From positions 44,118 through 108,117 of the forward strand of contig NZ_KZ679058.1 in NCBI RefSeq assembly GCF_003024195.1: a stretch of 64,000 nucleotides of DNA. The letters run 5' to 3'. The notes beneath the pieces were generated by a model. That model saw only the letters and a list, made by a program, of their open reading frames with translations, did no database searches and had not been told where the DNA came from. Below are positions 1-7,885 of the stretch, piece by piece. How positions within the stretch are numbered: the first letter of the stretch is position 1; the number at the start of each line of letters is the position of its first letter. The stretch comes from Streptomyces dioscori (lineage in GTDB: Bacteria; Actinomycetota; Actinomycetes; Streptomycetales; Streptomycetaceae). Position numbers and translations under genes: made by a program.

Positions 1-52
1 AGGACGCCGGACCCACCGCCGGGCCCGCTGTCCGGCCCGCTGCCGGGACCGG

Positions 53-730
53 TCACGGCAGCCGCCAGTCCACCGGTTCGCCGCCCTGGCGGGTCAGCAG
101 GTCGTTGGCCCTGCTGAAGGGCCGCGAGCCGAAGAAACCGCGGTCCGCCGACATCGGCGACGGATGCGCGGACTCCACCGACGGCAGATCACCGAGCAGT
201 GGCCGGGCGTTGCGGGCGTCGCGCCCCCACAGGATCGACACCAGCGGTCTTCCCCGGGCGGCCAGGGCCCGGATCGCCTGTTCGGTGACCTCCTCCCAGC
301 CCTTGCCGCGGTGCGCGGCCGGTTTGCGCGGGGCCGTGGTGAGCGCCCTGTTGAGCAGCAGCACGCCCTGCCGGGTCCAGGGGGTCAGATCGCCGTTCGA
401 CGGCGGGGGCAGGCCCAGGTCGGTGCTCAGCTCCCGGTAGATGTTGATGAGGCTGCCGGGCAGCGGACGCACCTCGGGCGCGACCGAGAACGACAGCCCC
501 ACGGCGTGCCCCGGGGTCGGATAGGGGTCCTGGCCGACGATGAGGACCCGGACGTCGTCGAAGGGCTGTTGGAAGGCGCGGAGCACGTTCGGGCCCGCGG
601 GTAGGTAGGTGCGGCCCGCGGCGATCTCCGCGCGCAGGAAGTCCCCCATCTCCGTGATCCGTCCGGCCACCGGTTCGAGGGCCTTGGCCCAGCCGGGTTC
701 GACAATCTCATGCAACGGTCGTGGTGCCAC
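53..730 (-). CDS. ung: Uracil-DNA glycosylase, family 1
   Basis: A 225-residue base-excision repair enzyme that removes uracil from DNA. The water-activating motif GQDPYP lies at residues 66-71 (catalytic Asp68) and is followed by GHAVGLSFS. The DNA-intercalation motif HPSPMSA is at about 189-195, then GSRPFSRAN. The length is normal for Ung. Translation starts at a GTG with GGGTGA a few bases upstream. The gene stands alone: a 12-bp-arm hairpin at 814-847 separates it from the gene upstream on the same strand. Confidence 0.96.
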   Translation of the reverse strand: MAPRPLHEIVEPGWAKALEPVAGRITEMGDFLRAEIAAGRTYLPAGPNVLRAFQQPFDDVRVLIVGQDPYPTPGHAVGLSFSVAPEVRPLPGSLINIYRELSTDLGLPPPSNGDLTPWTRQGVLLLNRALTTAPRKPAAHRGKGWEEVTEQAIRALAARGRPLVSILWGRDARNARPLLGDLPSVESAHPSPMSADRGFFGSRPFSRANDLLTRQGGEPVDWRLP

Positions 731-813
731 GGCGTCACCCTACTGCCGTACACGGGCCGTCGATCAACCCGAGGCCGCCGCCTGCCCCGCGGTGACATGT
801 GCGGTGCCACGGG

Positions 814-847
814 CGGGTGTTGACGCACAGCAGGACGTCAACACCCG
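814..847. terminator. Hairpin between the BNR gene and ung
   Basis: Perfect 12-bp arms CGGGTGTTGACG / CGTCAACACCCG with a 10-base loop, 34 bases past the stop codon of the BNR-repeat gene. It is a likely terminator for that gene. No T-run follows, as is usual in Streptomyces. Confidence 0.6.
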
Positions 848-880
848 TACAACCGCCACCGGCCGGCCGTGTGCGAGGGC

Positions 881-1966
881 TCAAGCGATCACCGCGGCCC
901 GTACGCACAGGACGTCCGGCAGGTGCGAGGCCAGTTGCTGCCAGGTGTCGCCGTCGTCGGCCGACGCGAACACCTCGCCGTTGCGGTTGCCGAAGTACAC
1001 ACCCGCCGGGTCCGCGCCGTCCGTGCACAGGGCGTCCCGTAGCACCGTGCCGTAGTGGTCCTCCCGCGGCAGCCCCGCGGTCAGCGGCTCCCAGCTCTTG
1101 CCCGCGTCCGCCGTGCGGAAGACACGACATCGGCGGTCCGCCGGGACCCGGTCGGAGTCGGCGGCGATGGGAAACACGTACGCGGTGTCGCCGCGGTGGG
1201 GGTGCGTGGCCGCGGCGAAGCCGAACGTGGACGGCAGACCCGCGCCGATGTCCGTCCAGTGCGCCCCGGCGTCGTCGCTGCGGTACACACCCCAGTGGTT
1301 CTGCAGATAGAGCCGGTCGGCCGTGACCGCGTCCTGTGCGACCTTGTGGACGCACTGGCCGAACTCCGGGTTCGGATCGGGCAGGAACACCGCCGAGACC
1401 CCGGAGTTGGACGGCGCCCAGCTCTCCCCGCCGTCCTTCGTACGGAAGACGCCGGCCGTGGACACGGCGACCGTCACCGCCCGCGGATCACGGGCGTCGG
1501 TCAGGATCGTGTGCAGACCCTCACCGCCGCCGCCCGGCACCCACCGTGAGCGGGTGGGGTGCTCCCAGAGCGGGCGGACCAGCTCGAAGGACTCGCCCCG
1601 GTCCGTCGAGCGGTACAGCGCGGCGGGCTCGGTGCCCGCGTACACCACGTCCGGCTCGGCCGCCGCCGGGTGCAGCTGCCAGACCCGCTCCAGCGAAGCA
1701 TCCGTGTCCTGGGGGAACTTGACGGCGGCCTTGGCCGGTTCGGTCCAGGTGCGCCCCAGGTCGTCGGAGTGGAACACCGACGGGCCCCAGTGCGCGCTGT
1801 CACCTCCCACGAGAAGTCTCGGCACGTCACGACGGGTGTCGATCGCGACCGAGTAGACGGCCTGGGCGTTGAAGTACGGGCTGTCGTCGAACTCCCACGC
1901 GCCGCCGCGCCGCCGCCCGACGAAGAGTCCTTTGCGCGTGCCAACCGTGAGCAGAACCTCGGTCAT
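881..1966 (-). CDS. BNR/YVTN-repeat beta-propeller protein (exo-sialidase-like)
   Basis: A 361-residue cytoplasmic beta-propeller without a signal peptide. It opens with LLTVGTRKGLFVGRR and has repeated Asp-box-like strands (HSDDLGRTW near 70, STDRGESF, TKDGGESW, SDDAGAHW, TADAGKSW, SADDGDTW), each the SxDxGxTW signature of sialidase/BNR repeats. Such proteins are common in actinomycetes and are often auto-annotated as exo-alpha-sialidases, but I see no sialidase catalytic residues, so substrate and activity are unknown. A GGAGGTGG ribosome-binding site precedes the ATG. Confidence 0.8.
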   Translation of the reverse strand: MTEVLLTVGTRKGLFVGRRRGGAWEFDDSPYFNAQAVYSVAIDTRRDVPRLLVGGDSAHWGPSVFHSDDLGRTWTEPAKAAVKFPQDTDASLERVWQLHPAAAEPDVVYAGTEPAALYRSTDRGESFELVRPLWEHPTRSRWVPGGGGEGLHTILTDARDPRAVTVAVSTAGVFRTKDGGESWAPSNSGVSAVFLPDPNPEFGQCVHKVAQDAVTADRLYLQNHWGVYRSDDAGAHWTDIGAGLPSTFGFAAATHPHRGDTAYVFPIAADSDRVPADRRCRVFRTADAGKSWEPLTAGLPREDHYGTVLRDALCTDGADPAGVYFGNRNGEVFASADDGDTWQQLASHLPDVLCVRAAVIA

Positions 1967-2211
1967 GCCGATCCACCTCCGGACGTCGTTGTCTCAGATG
2001 TCGGCCAGTCTGCACCCCACCACTGACAGTCACCCCCGGACGCCATATCGGTGCAGGTCAGGGCGATTCCCAAGATGTACCACCGGGGTGCCACCGCCGT
2101 ATCCGCGGCGGACCGGCGAGGTGCCGGGGAGGTGCCGCGGATTGTGCCGGGGATGTGGGGCAGGTCTCGTGAGCAGCCGGGCCGCCGCTCCCGTATGGGA
2201 GGGGGTCCGGT

Positions 2212-2804
2212 GTGCGCGTGTGGAGAGGGGCCCCGATGGCGGCTTTGCGTGGTCCGAGGGCGTTGCTGTGGCGTTGGTGGCCCAATCCGCTGCGGCGGCG
2301 CAGCGACAGGATCGAGGCCTGGACCATGCTCACCGCCGGGCTGCTGGCCCTGCTCGCCGGAACGCTCGGGGGTCTGTGGGCGACACGGTCCGTCGAGCTG
2401 AATCTCGCGCGGGAGCGTGACGAGTGGCGTCCCGTGATCGCGGTGCTCACCGAGCGCGCGCCGGGTACGGCCTCCGGTCCGAAAAGGTGTGGGCCGAGGT
2501 CCGCTGGCCCGCCGCGGACGGCCCCGCCCACCGGGGGCAGACCCGGGTCGACCCGGGCAGCGCGGCGGGAACCCCGGTCACCGTGTGGACCGATCCCCAG
2601 GGGCGCATGGTCACCCGGCCCGCCACGGAGGCCCAGGCGAGTTTGCGGGCCGGACTGATCGGCGTGCTGGTGGGCACGACCGCGGCCCTCGTACCCCTCG
2701 CGGGCGGGCGGCTGGCCTCGGAGCGCCTGCAGCGGCAGCGGCTGGACCAGTGGGACACGGAATGGGAGCGGGTCGGTCCGCAGTGGAGGTGGAAGACCGG
2801 CTGA
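2212..2804 (+). pseudogene. Rv1733c-like membrane protein, frameshifted
   Basis: Two overlapping reading frames together match the layout of the actinobacterial Rv1733c family: a short basic N-terminus (LWRWWPNPLRRRSDRIEAW), a first membrane helix (TAGLLALLAGTLGGLWA), an extracytoplasmic segment, a second helix (LIGVLVGTTAALVPLAGG), and a tail ending WDTEWERVGPQWR. The first frame (GTG at 2212 behind GGGAGGGGG) carries the sequence up to about RPVIAVLTERAPG. From about 2460 the continuation (YGLRSEKVWAEVRW and onward) is in a frame offset as if one base were missing. The switch falls in an alternating GCGCGCG run, so a sequencing error is possible. If real, the gene is broken. Confidence 0.7.
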
Positions 2805-2911
2805 GGTGGAAATCCGGCCTAGGTGACGCGTGCTGTCACGGATCCGGACCCGGCCCGGTCAGCATGGTGAAGACGTCCGCTTCCGACGGACGAAACCGGA
2901 AAGGTCGCAGC

Positions 2912-3658
2912 ATGAAGATCGTAGTGATCGGCGGTACCGGGCTCATCGGGTCGAAGCTGGTGGACACGCTCCGGGCGGACGGCCACGACGTCCTCCCGGC
3001 CTCCCCGAACACCGGCGTCAACAGCATCACCGGCGAGGGCCTCGACGAGGCGCTGAAGGGCGCGCAGGTCGTCGTCGACGTGTCCAACTCGCCCTCCTTC
3101 GAGGACAGCGCGGTACTGGAGTTCTTCCGCACGTCCACGGGCAACCTCGTCACGGCCGAGGCGGCGGCGGGCGTGGGACACCATGTCGCCCTGTCGGTCG
3201 TGGGCAGTGACGCGCTGCCGGACTCGGGCTACCTGCGCGCCAAGGTCGCCCAGGAGGAGCTGATCAAGGGGTCCGGAATCCCGTACTCCATCGTGCGTGC
3301 CACGCAGTTCTTCGAGTTCGTGAAGGGCATCGCGGCCGGGTCCACCGAGGGCGACACGGTCCGGCTGCCCTCCTCGCTCCTGCAGCCCCTCGCGTCCGAC
3401 GACGTGGTCGCGGCGGTCGCGAGGGTGGCGGTGGCGGCTCCGCTGAACGGCACCACCGAGGTGGCGGGCCCCGAGGAGCTGCACCTCGACGCGTTCGTCC
3501 GTACGGGCCTGGCGGCCGAGAAGGACCCGCGCGAGGTCGTCACCGACGAGTCCGTCGGCTACTTCGGCGCGAACCCCCGGGGGCGCGAGCTGCTGCCCGG
3601 CCCCGGGGCCCATCTCGCCGAGACCCGCTTCGCGGACTGGCTCGACAGCCGGCGGTAG
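2912..3658 (+). CDS. NAD(P)-binding SDR/NmrA-like oxidoreductase
   Basis: A 248-residue atypical short-chain dehydrogenase. The N-terminal Rossmann fold shows VVIGGTGLIGSKLV at residues 4-17 (GxxGxxG). The middle has SVVGSDALPDSGYLRAKVAQEEL, with Tyr and Lys near 108-112, the arrangement of NAD(P)H-binding SDRs that inspect redox state or reduce small carbonyls. The ATG at 2912 was chosen because AAAGG lies 7 bases upstream and because it begins exactly at the Rossmann strand. The substrate cannot be told. It is monocistronic; a 7-bp tandem repeat follows it. Confidence 0.85.
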   Translation: MKIVVIGGTGLIGSKLVDTLRADGHDVLPASPNTGVNSITGEGLDEALKGAQVVVDVSNSPSFEDSAVLEFFRTSTGNLVTAEAAAGVGHHVALSVVGSDALPDSGYLRAKVAQEELIKGSGIPYSIVRATQFFEFVKGIAAGSTEGDTVRLPSSLLQPLASDDVVAAVARVAVAAPLNGTTEVAGPEELHLDAFVRTGLAAEKDPREVVTDESVGYFGANPRGRELLPGPGAHLAETRFADWLDSRR

Positions 3659-3665
3659 CCCCTGC

Positions 3666-3707
3666 GGGAGCCGGGAGCCGGGAGCCGGGAGCCGGGAGCC
3701 GGGAGCC
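3666..3707. repeat. Six tandem copies of GGGAGCC
   Basis: Six perfect 7-bp units directly after the SDR stop codon, in the convergent gap with the NamA-type gene. It is probably neutral slippage sequence. Confidence 0.9.
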
Positions 3708-3720
3708 GGGGTCGAACTCG

Positions 3721-3785
3721 CCAGTCAGGCGCCGGTGACCGGACGCCGGGAGCCGCCAGTCAGGCGGTCGGTGACCGGACGCCGG
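3721..3785. repeat. Direct repeat of about 29 bp
   Basis: Positions 3721-3750 and 3756-3785 are near-identical, both beginning CCAGTCAGGCG and ending GGTGACCGGACGCCGG. The second copy ends just before the stop codon of the NADH:flavin oxidoreductase gene at 3791. Confidence 0.85.
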
Positions 3786-3790
3786 CTCGG

Positions 3791-4870
3791 TCAGACCGAG
3801 CGGTGGTACTGGTCCGGCACGTGCACGGAGTCCCCGAGTTCGCGGGCGGCGTGCCGGGCCCATGAAGGGTTGCGCAGCAGTTCCCGGCCGAGCAGCACGG
3901 CGTCCGCCTCGCCGTTGGCGAGGATCTTCTCGGCCTGCTCGACCTCGGTGATGAGACCGACGGCGGCGACGGCCATGGAGGTCTCGTTCTTGATGCGGGC
4001 GGCGAAGGGAACCTGGTAGCCGGGGCCGACCGGGATGCGTACACCGGCCGCGTTGCCGCCCGTGGACACGTCGACCAGGTCGACCCCATGGGCGGTCAGC
4101 TCGGCGGCGAGGCGGACCGTGTCGTCGGCCGTCCAGCCGTTCTCCTCCAGCCAGTCGGTGGCCGAGATGCGGAAGAACAACGGCTTGTCGTCGGGCCACA
4201 CCTCGCGCACGGCGTCCACGACCTCAAGGGCGAAGCGCACCCGGTTCTCGAACGAGCCGCCGTACGCGTCCGTGCGCCTGTTGGAGTGCGGGGAGAGGAA
4301 CTCGCCGATCAGGTAGCCGTGCGCGCCGTGGACCTCGGCGATCTCGAAGCCCGCCTCCAGCGCCCGCCGTGCGGCGTCGGCGAACTGGCCGACGACCTCG
4401 CGGATCCCGTCCACCGTCAGCTCGGTCGGCACGGCGTGCTTCTCGTCGAAGGCGAGCGGGCTCGGCGCGAGCGCCTGCCAGCCGTGCGCCTCGGGTCCGA
4501 CCGGCGCGCCGCCCGTCCAGGGGCGGTCCGTCGAGGCCTTGCGGCCGGCGTGCGCGAGCTGGATCGCCGGGACCGTGCCCTGGGACACCAGGAAGCGCGT
4601 GATCCGCCGGAACGCCTCGACCTGGGTGTCGTTCCAGATGCCCAGGTCGTACGGCGAGATCCGGCCCTCGGCGCTGACCGCGGTGGCCTCGACGATGATC
4701 AGGCCCGCTCCGCCGGCGGCACGCGCCCCGTAGTGCTGGAGGTGCCAGTCGTTCGGCGCGCCCACCTCGGGGCCCTCCGGCGCGGCCGAGTACTGGCACA
4801 TCGGCGGCATCCAGACCCGGTTCGGGACGGTCAGCTCGCGCAGGGTGTAGGGCTCGAAGAGCGCGCTCAC
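3791..4870 (-). CDS. NADH:flavin oxidoreductase, old yellow enzyme (NamA/YqjM class)
   Basis: A 359-residue FMN-dependent ene-reductase forming one TIM barrel. Visible hallmarks are PMCQYSA near residue 22 (the redox-tuning Cys of the YqjM class), HLQHYGARA, the HAGRK strand, HGAHGYLIGEFLSPHSN (His-Ala-Gly/His pair and phosphate loop) and the C-terminal VLLGRELLRNP. These enzymes reduce activated C=C bonds of electrophiles. The GTG at 4870 is the start because the barrel begins there (SALFEPYTLREL). It is divergent from an ArsR-type regulator with two matching palindromes between them, so it is probably the regulated target. Confidence 0.92.
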   Translation of the reverse strand: MSALFEPYTLRELTVPNRVWMPPMCQYSAAPEGPEVGAPNDWHLQHYGARAAGGAGLIIVEATAVSAEGRISPYDLGIWNDTQVEAFRRITRFLVSQGTVPAIQLAHAGRKASTDRPWTGGAPVGPEAHGWQALAPSPLAFDEKHAVPTELTVDGIREVVGQFADAARRALEAGFEIAEVHGAHGYLIGEFLSPHSNRRTDAYGGSFENRVRFALEVVDAVREVWPDDKPLFFRISATDWLEENGWTADDTVRLAAELTAHGVDLVDVSTGGNAAGVRIPVGPGYQVPFAARIKNETSMAVAAVGLITEVEQAEKILANGEADAVLLGRELLRNPSWARHAARELGDSVHVPDQYHRSV

Positions 4871-4910
4871 GGCGGGACTCCAATCATGGCGGGGCGGGGT
4901 TGCCGACTCG

Positions 4911-4926
4911 TACGATAGGCATCGTA
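4911..4926. promoter_or_regulatory. Operator 1 of the namA-like/arsR-like intergenic region
   Basis: TACGATAGGCATCGTA, perfect 6-bp arms. Together with 4945-4960 it defines TACGA-N6-TCGTA. It overlaps the likely -10 (TATCGT, minus strand, 4917-4912) of the oxidoreductase promoter, whose -35 would be TTGACA (4942-4937, 19-bp spacer). Confidence 0.7.
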
Positions 4927-4944
4927 TTACGGTGGATGTCAAAC

Positions 4945-4960
4945 TACGAGAGTTCTCGTA
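4945..4960. promoter_or_regulatory. Operator 2 of the same region
   Basis: TACGAGAGTTCTCGTA, perfect 7-bp arms with the same TACGA-N6-TCGTA consensus, 34 bp from operator 1. It lies between the -35 ATGTCA (4936-4941) and -10 TACAAT (4959-4964, 17-bp spacer) of the regulator's own promoter, implying autoregulation. Confidence 0.7.
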
Positions 4961-5009
4961 CAATGGGGAGCTCCGGGGAGACCTCCGGACCCGACGTACT
5001 GGAGCCGCC

Positions 5010-5369
5010 GTGACGATCGCCGCCCCGACCGGCAGCAGCCGCGACCTGCCGCACCCCCAGCGCGCGGAGATCCGGCTGGAGGCCGTGCTGCACGCGCTCT
5101 CCGACCCGCTGCGGCTGCAGGTCGTGCGGGAGCTCGCCGCCGACGGCGACGAGCTGTCCTGTTCGCACTTCGACCTGCCCGTCACCAAGTCCACGACCAC
5201 GCACCACTTCCGGGTGCTGCGCGAGGCCGGGGTGATCCGGCAGATCTACCGGGGCACCGCCAAGATGAACGGGCTGCGCCGGGACGACCTGGACGGTCTC
5301 TTCCCGGGACTTCTCGACAGCGTCCTCGCCGCGGCGGCCCGCCAGGCCGTCCGGCTCGGGAGCCGCTGA
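5010..5369 (+). CDS. ArsR-family winged-helix regulator
   Basis: A 119-residue dimeric repressor fold. LEAVLHALSDPLRLQVVREL near residues 23-42 is the ArsR N-terminal helix pair, followed by SCSHFDLPVTKSTTTHHFRVLREAGVI, the recognition helix with the usual S-TTHHFRVL motif. There is no ArsR metal-binding ELCVCDL motif, so it probably senses something other than metal. GTG at 5010 has GGAG 5 bases upstream; a longer in-frame extension lacks a site. It is divergent from the old-yellow-enzyme gene and likely represses both promoters through the two palindromes. Confidence 0.9.
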   Translation: MTIAAPTGSSRDLPHPQRAEIRLEAVLHALSDPLRLQVVRELAADGDELSCSHFDLPVTKSTTTHHFRVLREAGVIRQIYRGTAKMNGLRRDDLDGLFPGLLDSVLAAAARQAVRLGSR

Positions 5370-5394
5370 ACCGCCCCGCGCGGGAATCCCGGGT

Positions 5395-5470
5395 GCCTCC
5401 GAATCGCCCACCGGTGAACCGCCTGCCTCCGAACCATCCACCTCCGAATCATCAACCTCCGAACCGCCCT
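5395..5470. repeat. Imperfect 15-bp tandem repeat CCTCCGAAYCAYCMA
   Basis: About four to five imperfect copies of a 15-base unit beginning CCTCCGAA. Read on the minus strand it continues the NCS2 remnant as an acidic SEVDG-type repeat. Confidence 0.7.
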
Positions 5471-5552
5471 TCGCGGCGCGGTGGTTGAAGAGCAGGTTCA
5501 GTGCGATCGCCGTGAGGCAGCCCGCGCTGATTCCGCTGTTCATCACGGTCTT
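5461..5552 (-). pseudogene. 3' remnant of an NCS2 (uracil/xanthine) permease
   Basis: About 30 codons on the minus strand read KTVMNSGISAGCLTAIAL followed by NLLFNHRAAKGG. This closely resembles the last membrane helix and C-terminus of NCS2 nucleobase:cation symporters (motif NSGISAGCLTAI..N..FNH). Nothing of the preceding ~420 residues is present. Instead the homology stops at about 5552, exactly where a copy of the dispersed GGGGCGCGGGGAAC element begins. Downstream the frame runs into short repeats with no stop until within the regulator's antisense strand. Family assignment is from memory of the C-terminal motif. Confidence 0.6.
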
Positions 5553-5602
5553 TCGTGCCCCGCGGGCCGGTGGGGCCGCTCGCGCCGTTCCCCGCGCCCC
5601 TA
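5551..5602 (-). repeat. Dispersed GGGGCGCGGGGAAC element, copy 1
   Basis: The minus strand reads GGGGCGCGGGGAACGGCGCG, continuing through CCCCACCGGCCCGCGG. It belongs to the same ~45-bp family as copies at 7773, 26805, 36812, 57757, 57895 and 58016, and abuts the permease remnant. Confidence 0.8.
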
Positions 5603-6961
5603 AAGGGGCTGGGCCGCATCCATCAGTGCCTGCCAGTCGGGGAGTTTGACCACGTGCCTGCCCAGGGACGCGCCCAGGGCCGCCTCCGCCCGTTCGATGG
5701 ACTGCCAGCCCGACCAGTCCACCGGGTGCAGTCCCGCGGACCGCAGGGCGGCCAGCGGGTCGGACGGGACCTTGCGGTGCACGAGCGCGGGAGCGTCCTC
5801 CAGGAGCGAGGTCACCGTCTCCTTCGCGCAGGGGCGGTTGGTGCCGATGACGCCGGTCGGGCCGCGCTTGATCCAGCCGGCCACGTACTCGCCGGGCGCG
5901 ACCGAGCCCGCCCGCAGGACGCGGCCCGCGAGATGCGGGACCGTGCCGCGGTCCGCGTCGAACGGCAGGCCCTCCAACGGAACCCCGCGGTAGCCGACCG
6001 AGCGCAGGACCAACTGGGCCTCGATGTCCTCGTACCGCCCCGTGCCCGTCACGCCGCCGAGGCCGTCCGGGAGGGTCCGTTCGAAGCGGACCGCGCCCAC
6101 GCGCCCGCCGCCGTCCGGGAGCAGTTCGACCGGGCGCAGGAAGAAGCGGAGCCGGATCCGCCGTGAGCCGGCGGTCGGCGGGCGTTCGGCCCACCCGCGC
6201 AGCACCTCGACGTTGCGTCGCTGCGCGGCGGGCAGGGCGGACGGATCCAGGTACGCCGGGTCCAGCGCCAACTCCGCCGGATCCACGACGACCTCGGTGT
6301 CCGGCAGAGCGCCCAGCTCCCGCAGCTCCTTGGTGGTGAAGCGGGCTTGAGAGGGGCCGCGCCGACCCACCATCTGTATCTCCCGCACCTGACTGGCGGA
6401 CAGCGCGTCGAGCGCGGCCTGGGGCATGTCGGTCGGGCTCAGTTCCGCGGCGCAGCGGGCCAGGATCCGGGTCACGTCCACCGCCACGTTCCCCACGCCG
6501 ACGACGACCGCCACCCGCGCGCCCGCCACGAAACCGTCGGCCCCGAACCTGTCGGAGACGACGTCCGGGTGCGCGCTGTACCAGGACACGAAGTCGGTCG
6601 CCGACCAGCTGCCCGGCAGTTCCTCGCCCGGCACTCCGAGATGCCGGTCGGTGGCGGCGCCCACGCAGTACACGACCGCGTGGTAGAGGTCCCGGAGCCG
6701 GGTGGCCGGCAGTCCTTCCGGGCCGATCCGGACTCCGCCGAGGAACCGCACCCGCTCGTGCTCCAGGACCGTGCGCAGCGTGCCCTGCAACGACTTGATC
6801 TTCTCGTGGTCGGGCGCCACTCCATAGCGCACCAGGCCGTACGGGCACGGCAGCCGGTCCAGCACGTCCACCCGGATCCCGGGCACCCGCTCCTGCTGGA
6901 CGAGACCCTGTGCGGCGTACACCCCACTCGGCCCTGAACCGACGACGGCGACCTGCAGCAC
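5600..6961 (-). CDS. FAD-dependent ferredoxin-NADP+ reductase (FprA type)
   Basis: A 453-residue flavoprotein of the adrenodoxin-reductase/FprA family, which passes electrons from NADPH to ferredoxin, for example for P450s. The N-terminal FAD motif VAVVGSGPSGVYAAQ (residues 4-18) is followed by LPCPYGLVRYGVAPDH, typical of the family. The NADP-binding region is VAVVVGVGNVAVDVTRIL, and the C-terminal FAD contact is GWIKRGPTGVIGTN. The GTG at 6961 was chosen because it opens directly on the FAD strand with GGGGAAGGGG upstream. It is monocistronic. Confidence 0.92.
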   Translation of the reverse strand: MLQVAVVGSGPSGVYAAQGLVQQERVPGIRVDVLDRLPCPYGLVRYGVAPDHEKIKSLQGTLRTVLEHERVRFLGGVRIGPEGLPATRLRDLYHAVVYCVGAATDRHLGVPGEELPGSWSATDFVSWYSAHPDVVSDRFGADGFVAGARVAVVVGVGNVAVDVTRILARCAAELSPTDMPQAALDALSASQVREIQMVGRRGPSQARFTTKELRELGALPDTEVVVDPAELALDPAYLDPSALPAAQRRNVEVLRGWAERPPTAGSRRIRLRFFLRPVELLPDGGGRVGAVRFERTLPDGLGGVTGTGRYEDIEAQLVLRSVGYRGVPLEGLPFDADRGTVPHLAGRVLRAGSVAPGEYVAGWIKRGPTGVIGTNRPCAKETVTSLLEDAPALVHRKVPSDPLAALRSAGLHPVDWSGWQSIERAEAALGASLGRHVVKLPDWQALMDAAQPL

Positions 6962-7075
6962 GGCACGACCCCTTCCCCGAGGAGAACGAGAAGCTCGCTG
7001 GCGCTTCCAGCATCCCATCGCACCGCGCGCCGGGGGAGGGGCGGGAAAGGGCCGGGATGCGGCGAGGATGTGGCC

Positions 7076-7119
7076 GGGGCGAGGTCGGGGCGAGGTCGGG
7101 GCGAGGTCGGGGCGAGGCG
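7076..7119. repeat. Four tandem copies of an 11-bp unit GGGGCGAGGTC
   Basis: Near-perfect units in the divergent gap between the ferredoxin reductase and the following gene. I see no clear regulatory role. Confidence 0.85.
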
Positions 7120-7198
7120 CTGCGCCGACCGTGTGCCGCGAGGGCCACGCGCGCGTGCCTGGCCGTAATGAATGTGATCATGCGGTTACGTTGCGTAT

Positions 7199-7726
7199 GT
7201 GCTGGAAACATCCTTTCTTAATCTTTCTGATCGTGATGAGCCGGACGGGGCGGTGTCCGTACGGCGCGCCTGGGAAGTGCGGGAGAACGACACCGCCACG
7301 ACGTGGTGCGACGTCCGGCTGAGCTTCGCCGACGGGGCCGGTGTCGACCTGCTCGCGGCGGTGTGCGAGGGGTGCGTCTGCATCGAGGACGTACGGGCCC
7401 GGCCCGCGCTCTCCCTCGACGACCTGGCCGTGCTCGCCGACTGGATCGAGGGGCCGCTTCTTGAGGCGTGCGGGGGCGCGTCGGTGGTGGCGGGCGCCGT
7501 GGGTGGTGACGGGAGCCCCGACGCGCGGCACGCGCGCCCTGTGCTGCCGCGCGGTGTCGAGAGCCGGCGGCTGGTCGCGGGGGAGTATCTGGCGGCGCAG
7601 CGGGCGGGGCGGGATCCGGTGCTCGCGGTGATGTCCGCGACGGGGTACAGCCGGCGGCGGTCGCTCCGGTTGATCGCGGGGGCGCGCGATGCGGGGCTTT
7701 TGGCGCCGCGGCATGTTCGGCGTTGA
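7199..7726 (+). CDS. Streptomyces-type protein of unknown function (DUF6214-like)
   Basis: A 175-residue soluble protein. The N-terminal half (about 20-105) is a beta-rich domain with VRRAWEVREND, TTWCDVRLSF, ACxGCVCIEDVRARP and DLAVLADWIEGP. The C-terminal third (about 125-170) is helical and basic, RLVAGEYLAAQRAGRDPVLAV then ATGYSRRRSLRLIAGARDAG, like a small helix-turn-helix used in Streptomyces proteins of this type. I recall DUF6214 for this architecture but cannot confirm it. The GTG start has no strong ribosome-binding site and may be leaderless. Function unknown. Confidence 0.75.
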   Translation: MLETSFLNLSDRDEPDGAVSVRRAWEVRENDTATTWCDVRLSFADGAGVDLLAAVCEGCVCIEDVRARPALSLDDLAVLADWIEGPLLEACGGASVVAGAVGGDGSPDARHARPVLPRGVESRRLVAGEYLAAQRAGRDPVLAVMSATGYSRRRSLRLIAGARDAGLLAPRHVRR

Positions 7727-7772
7727 CGCCAACTGGTACGTCTGTGCCTGCGGCGGGGCTGTCGGTTGTGTG

Positions 7773-7834
7773 TCGGGTGCGGGTTCGTTGTGGCCGGCCG
7801 CGCAGTTCCCCGCGCCCCTTTGGGGCGCCCCTGC
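7773..7834 (-). repeat. Dispersed element copy 2 with terminator-like hairpin
   Basis: The minus strand reads AAGGGGCGCGGGGAACTGCG and on through the family consensus. Adjacent plus-strand GCGCCCCTTTGGGGCGC (about 7812-7828) forms a hairpin that could terminate both converging genes. Confidence 0.75.
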
Positions 7835-7885
7835 GGGGCGTTCCCCGCGGGGGCGTTTCCCGTAGCGGCCCGCGAAGCGGATGCG

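Noticed and set aside
881..1966. True sialidase
   Set aside because: BNR/Asp-box strands are present, but I could not find the Arg triad or the Tyr/Glu catalytic pair.
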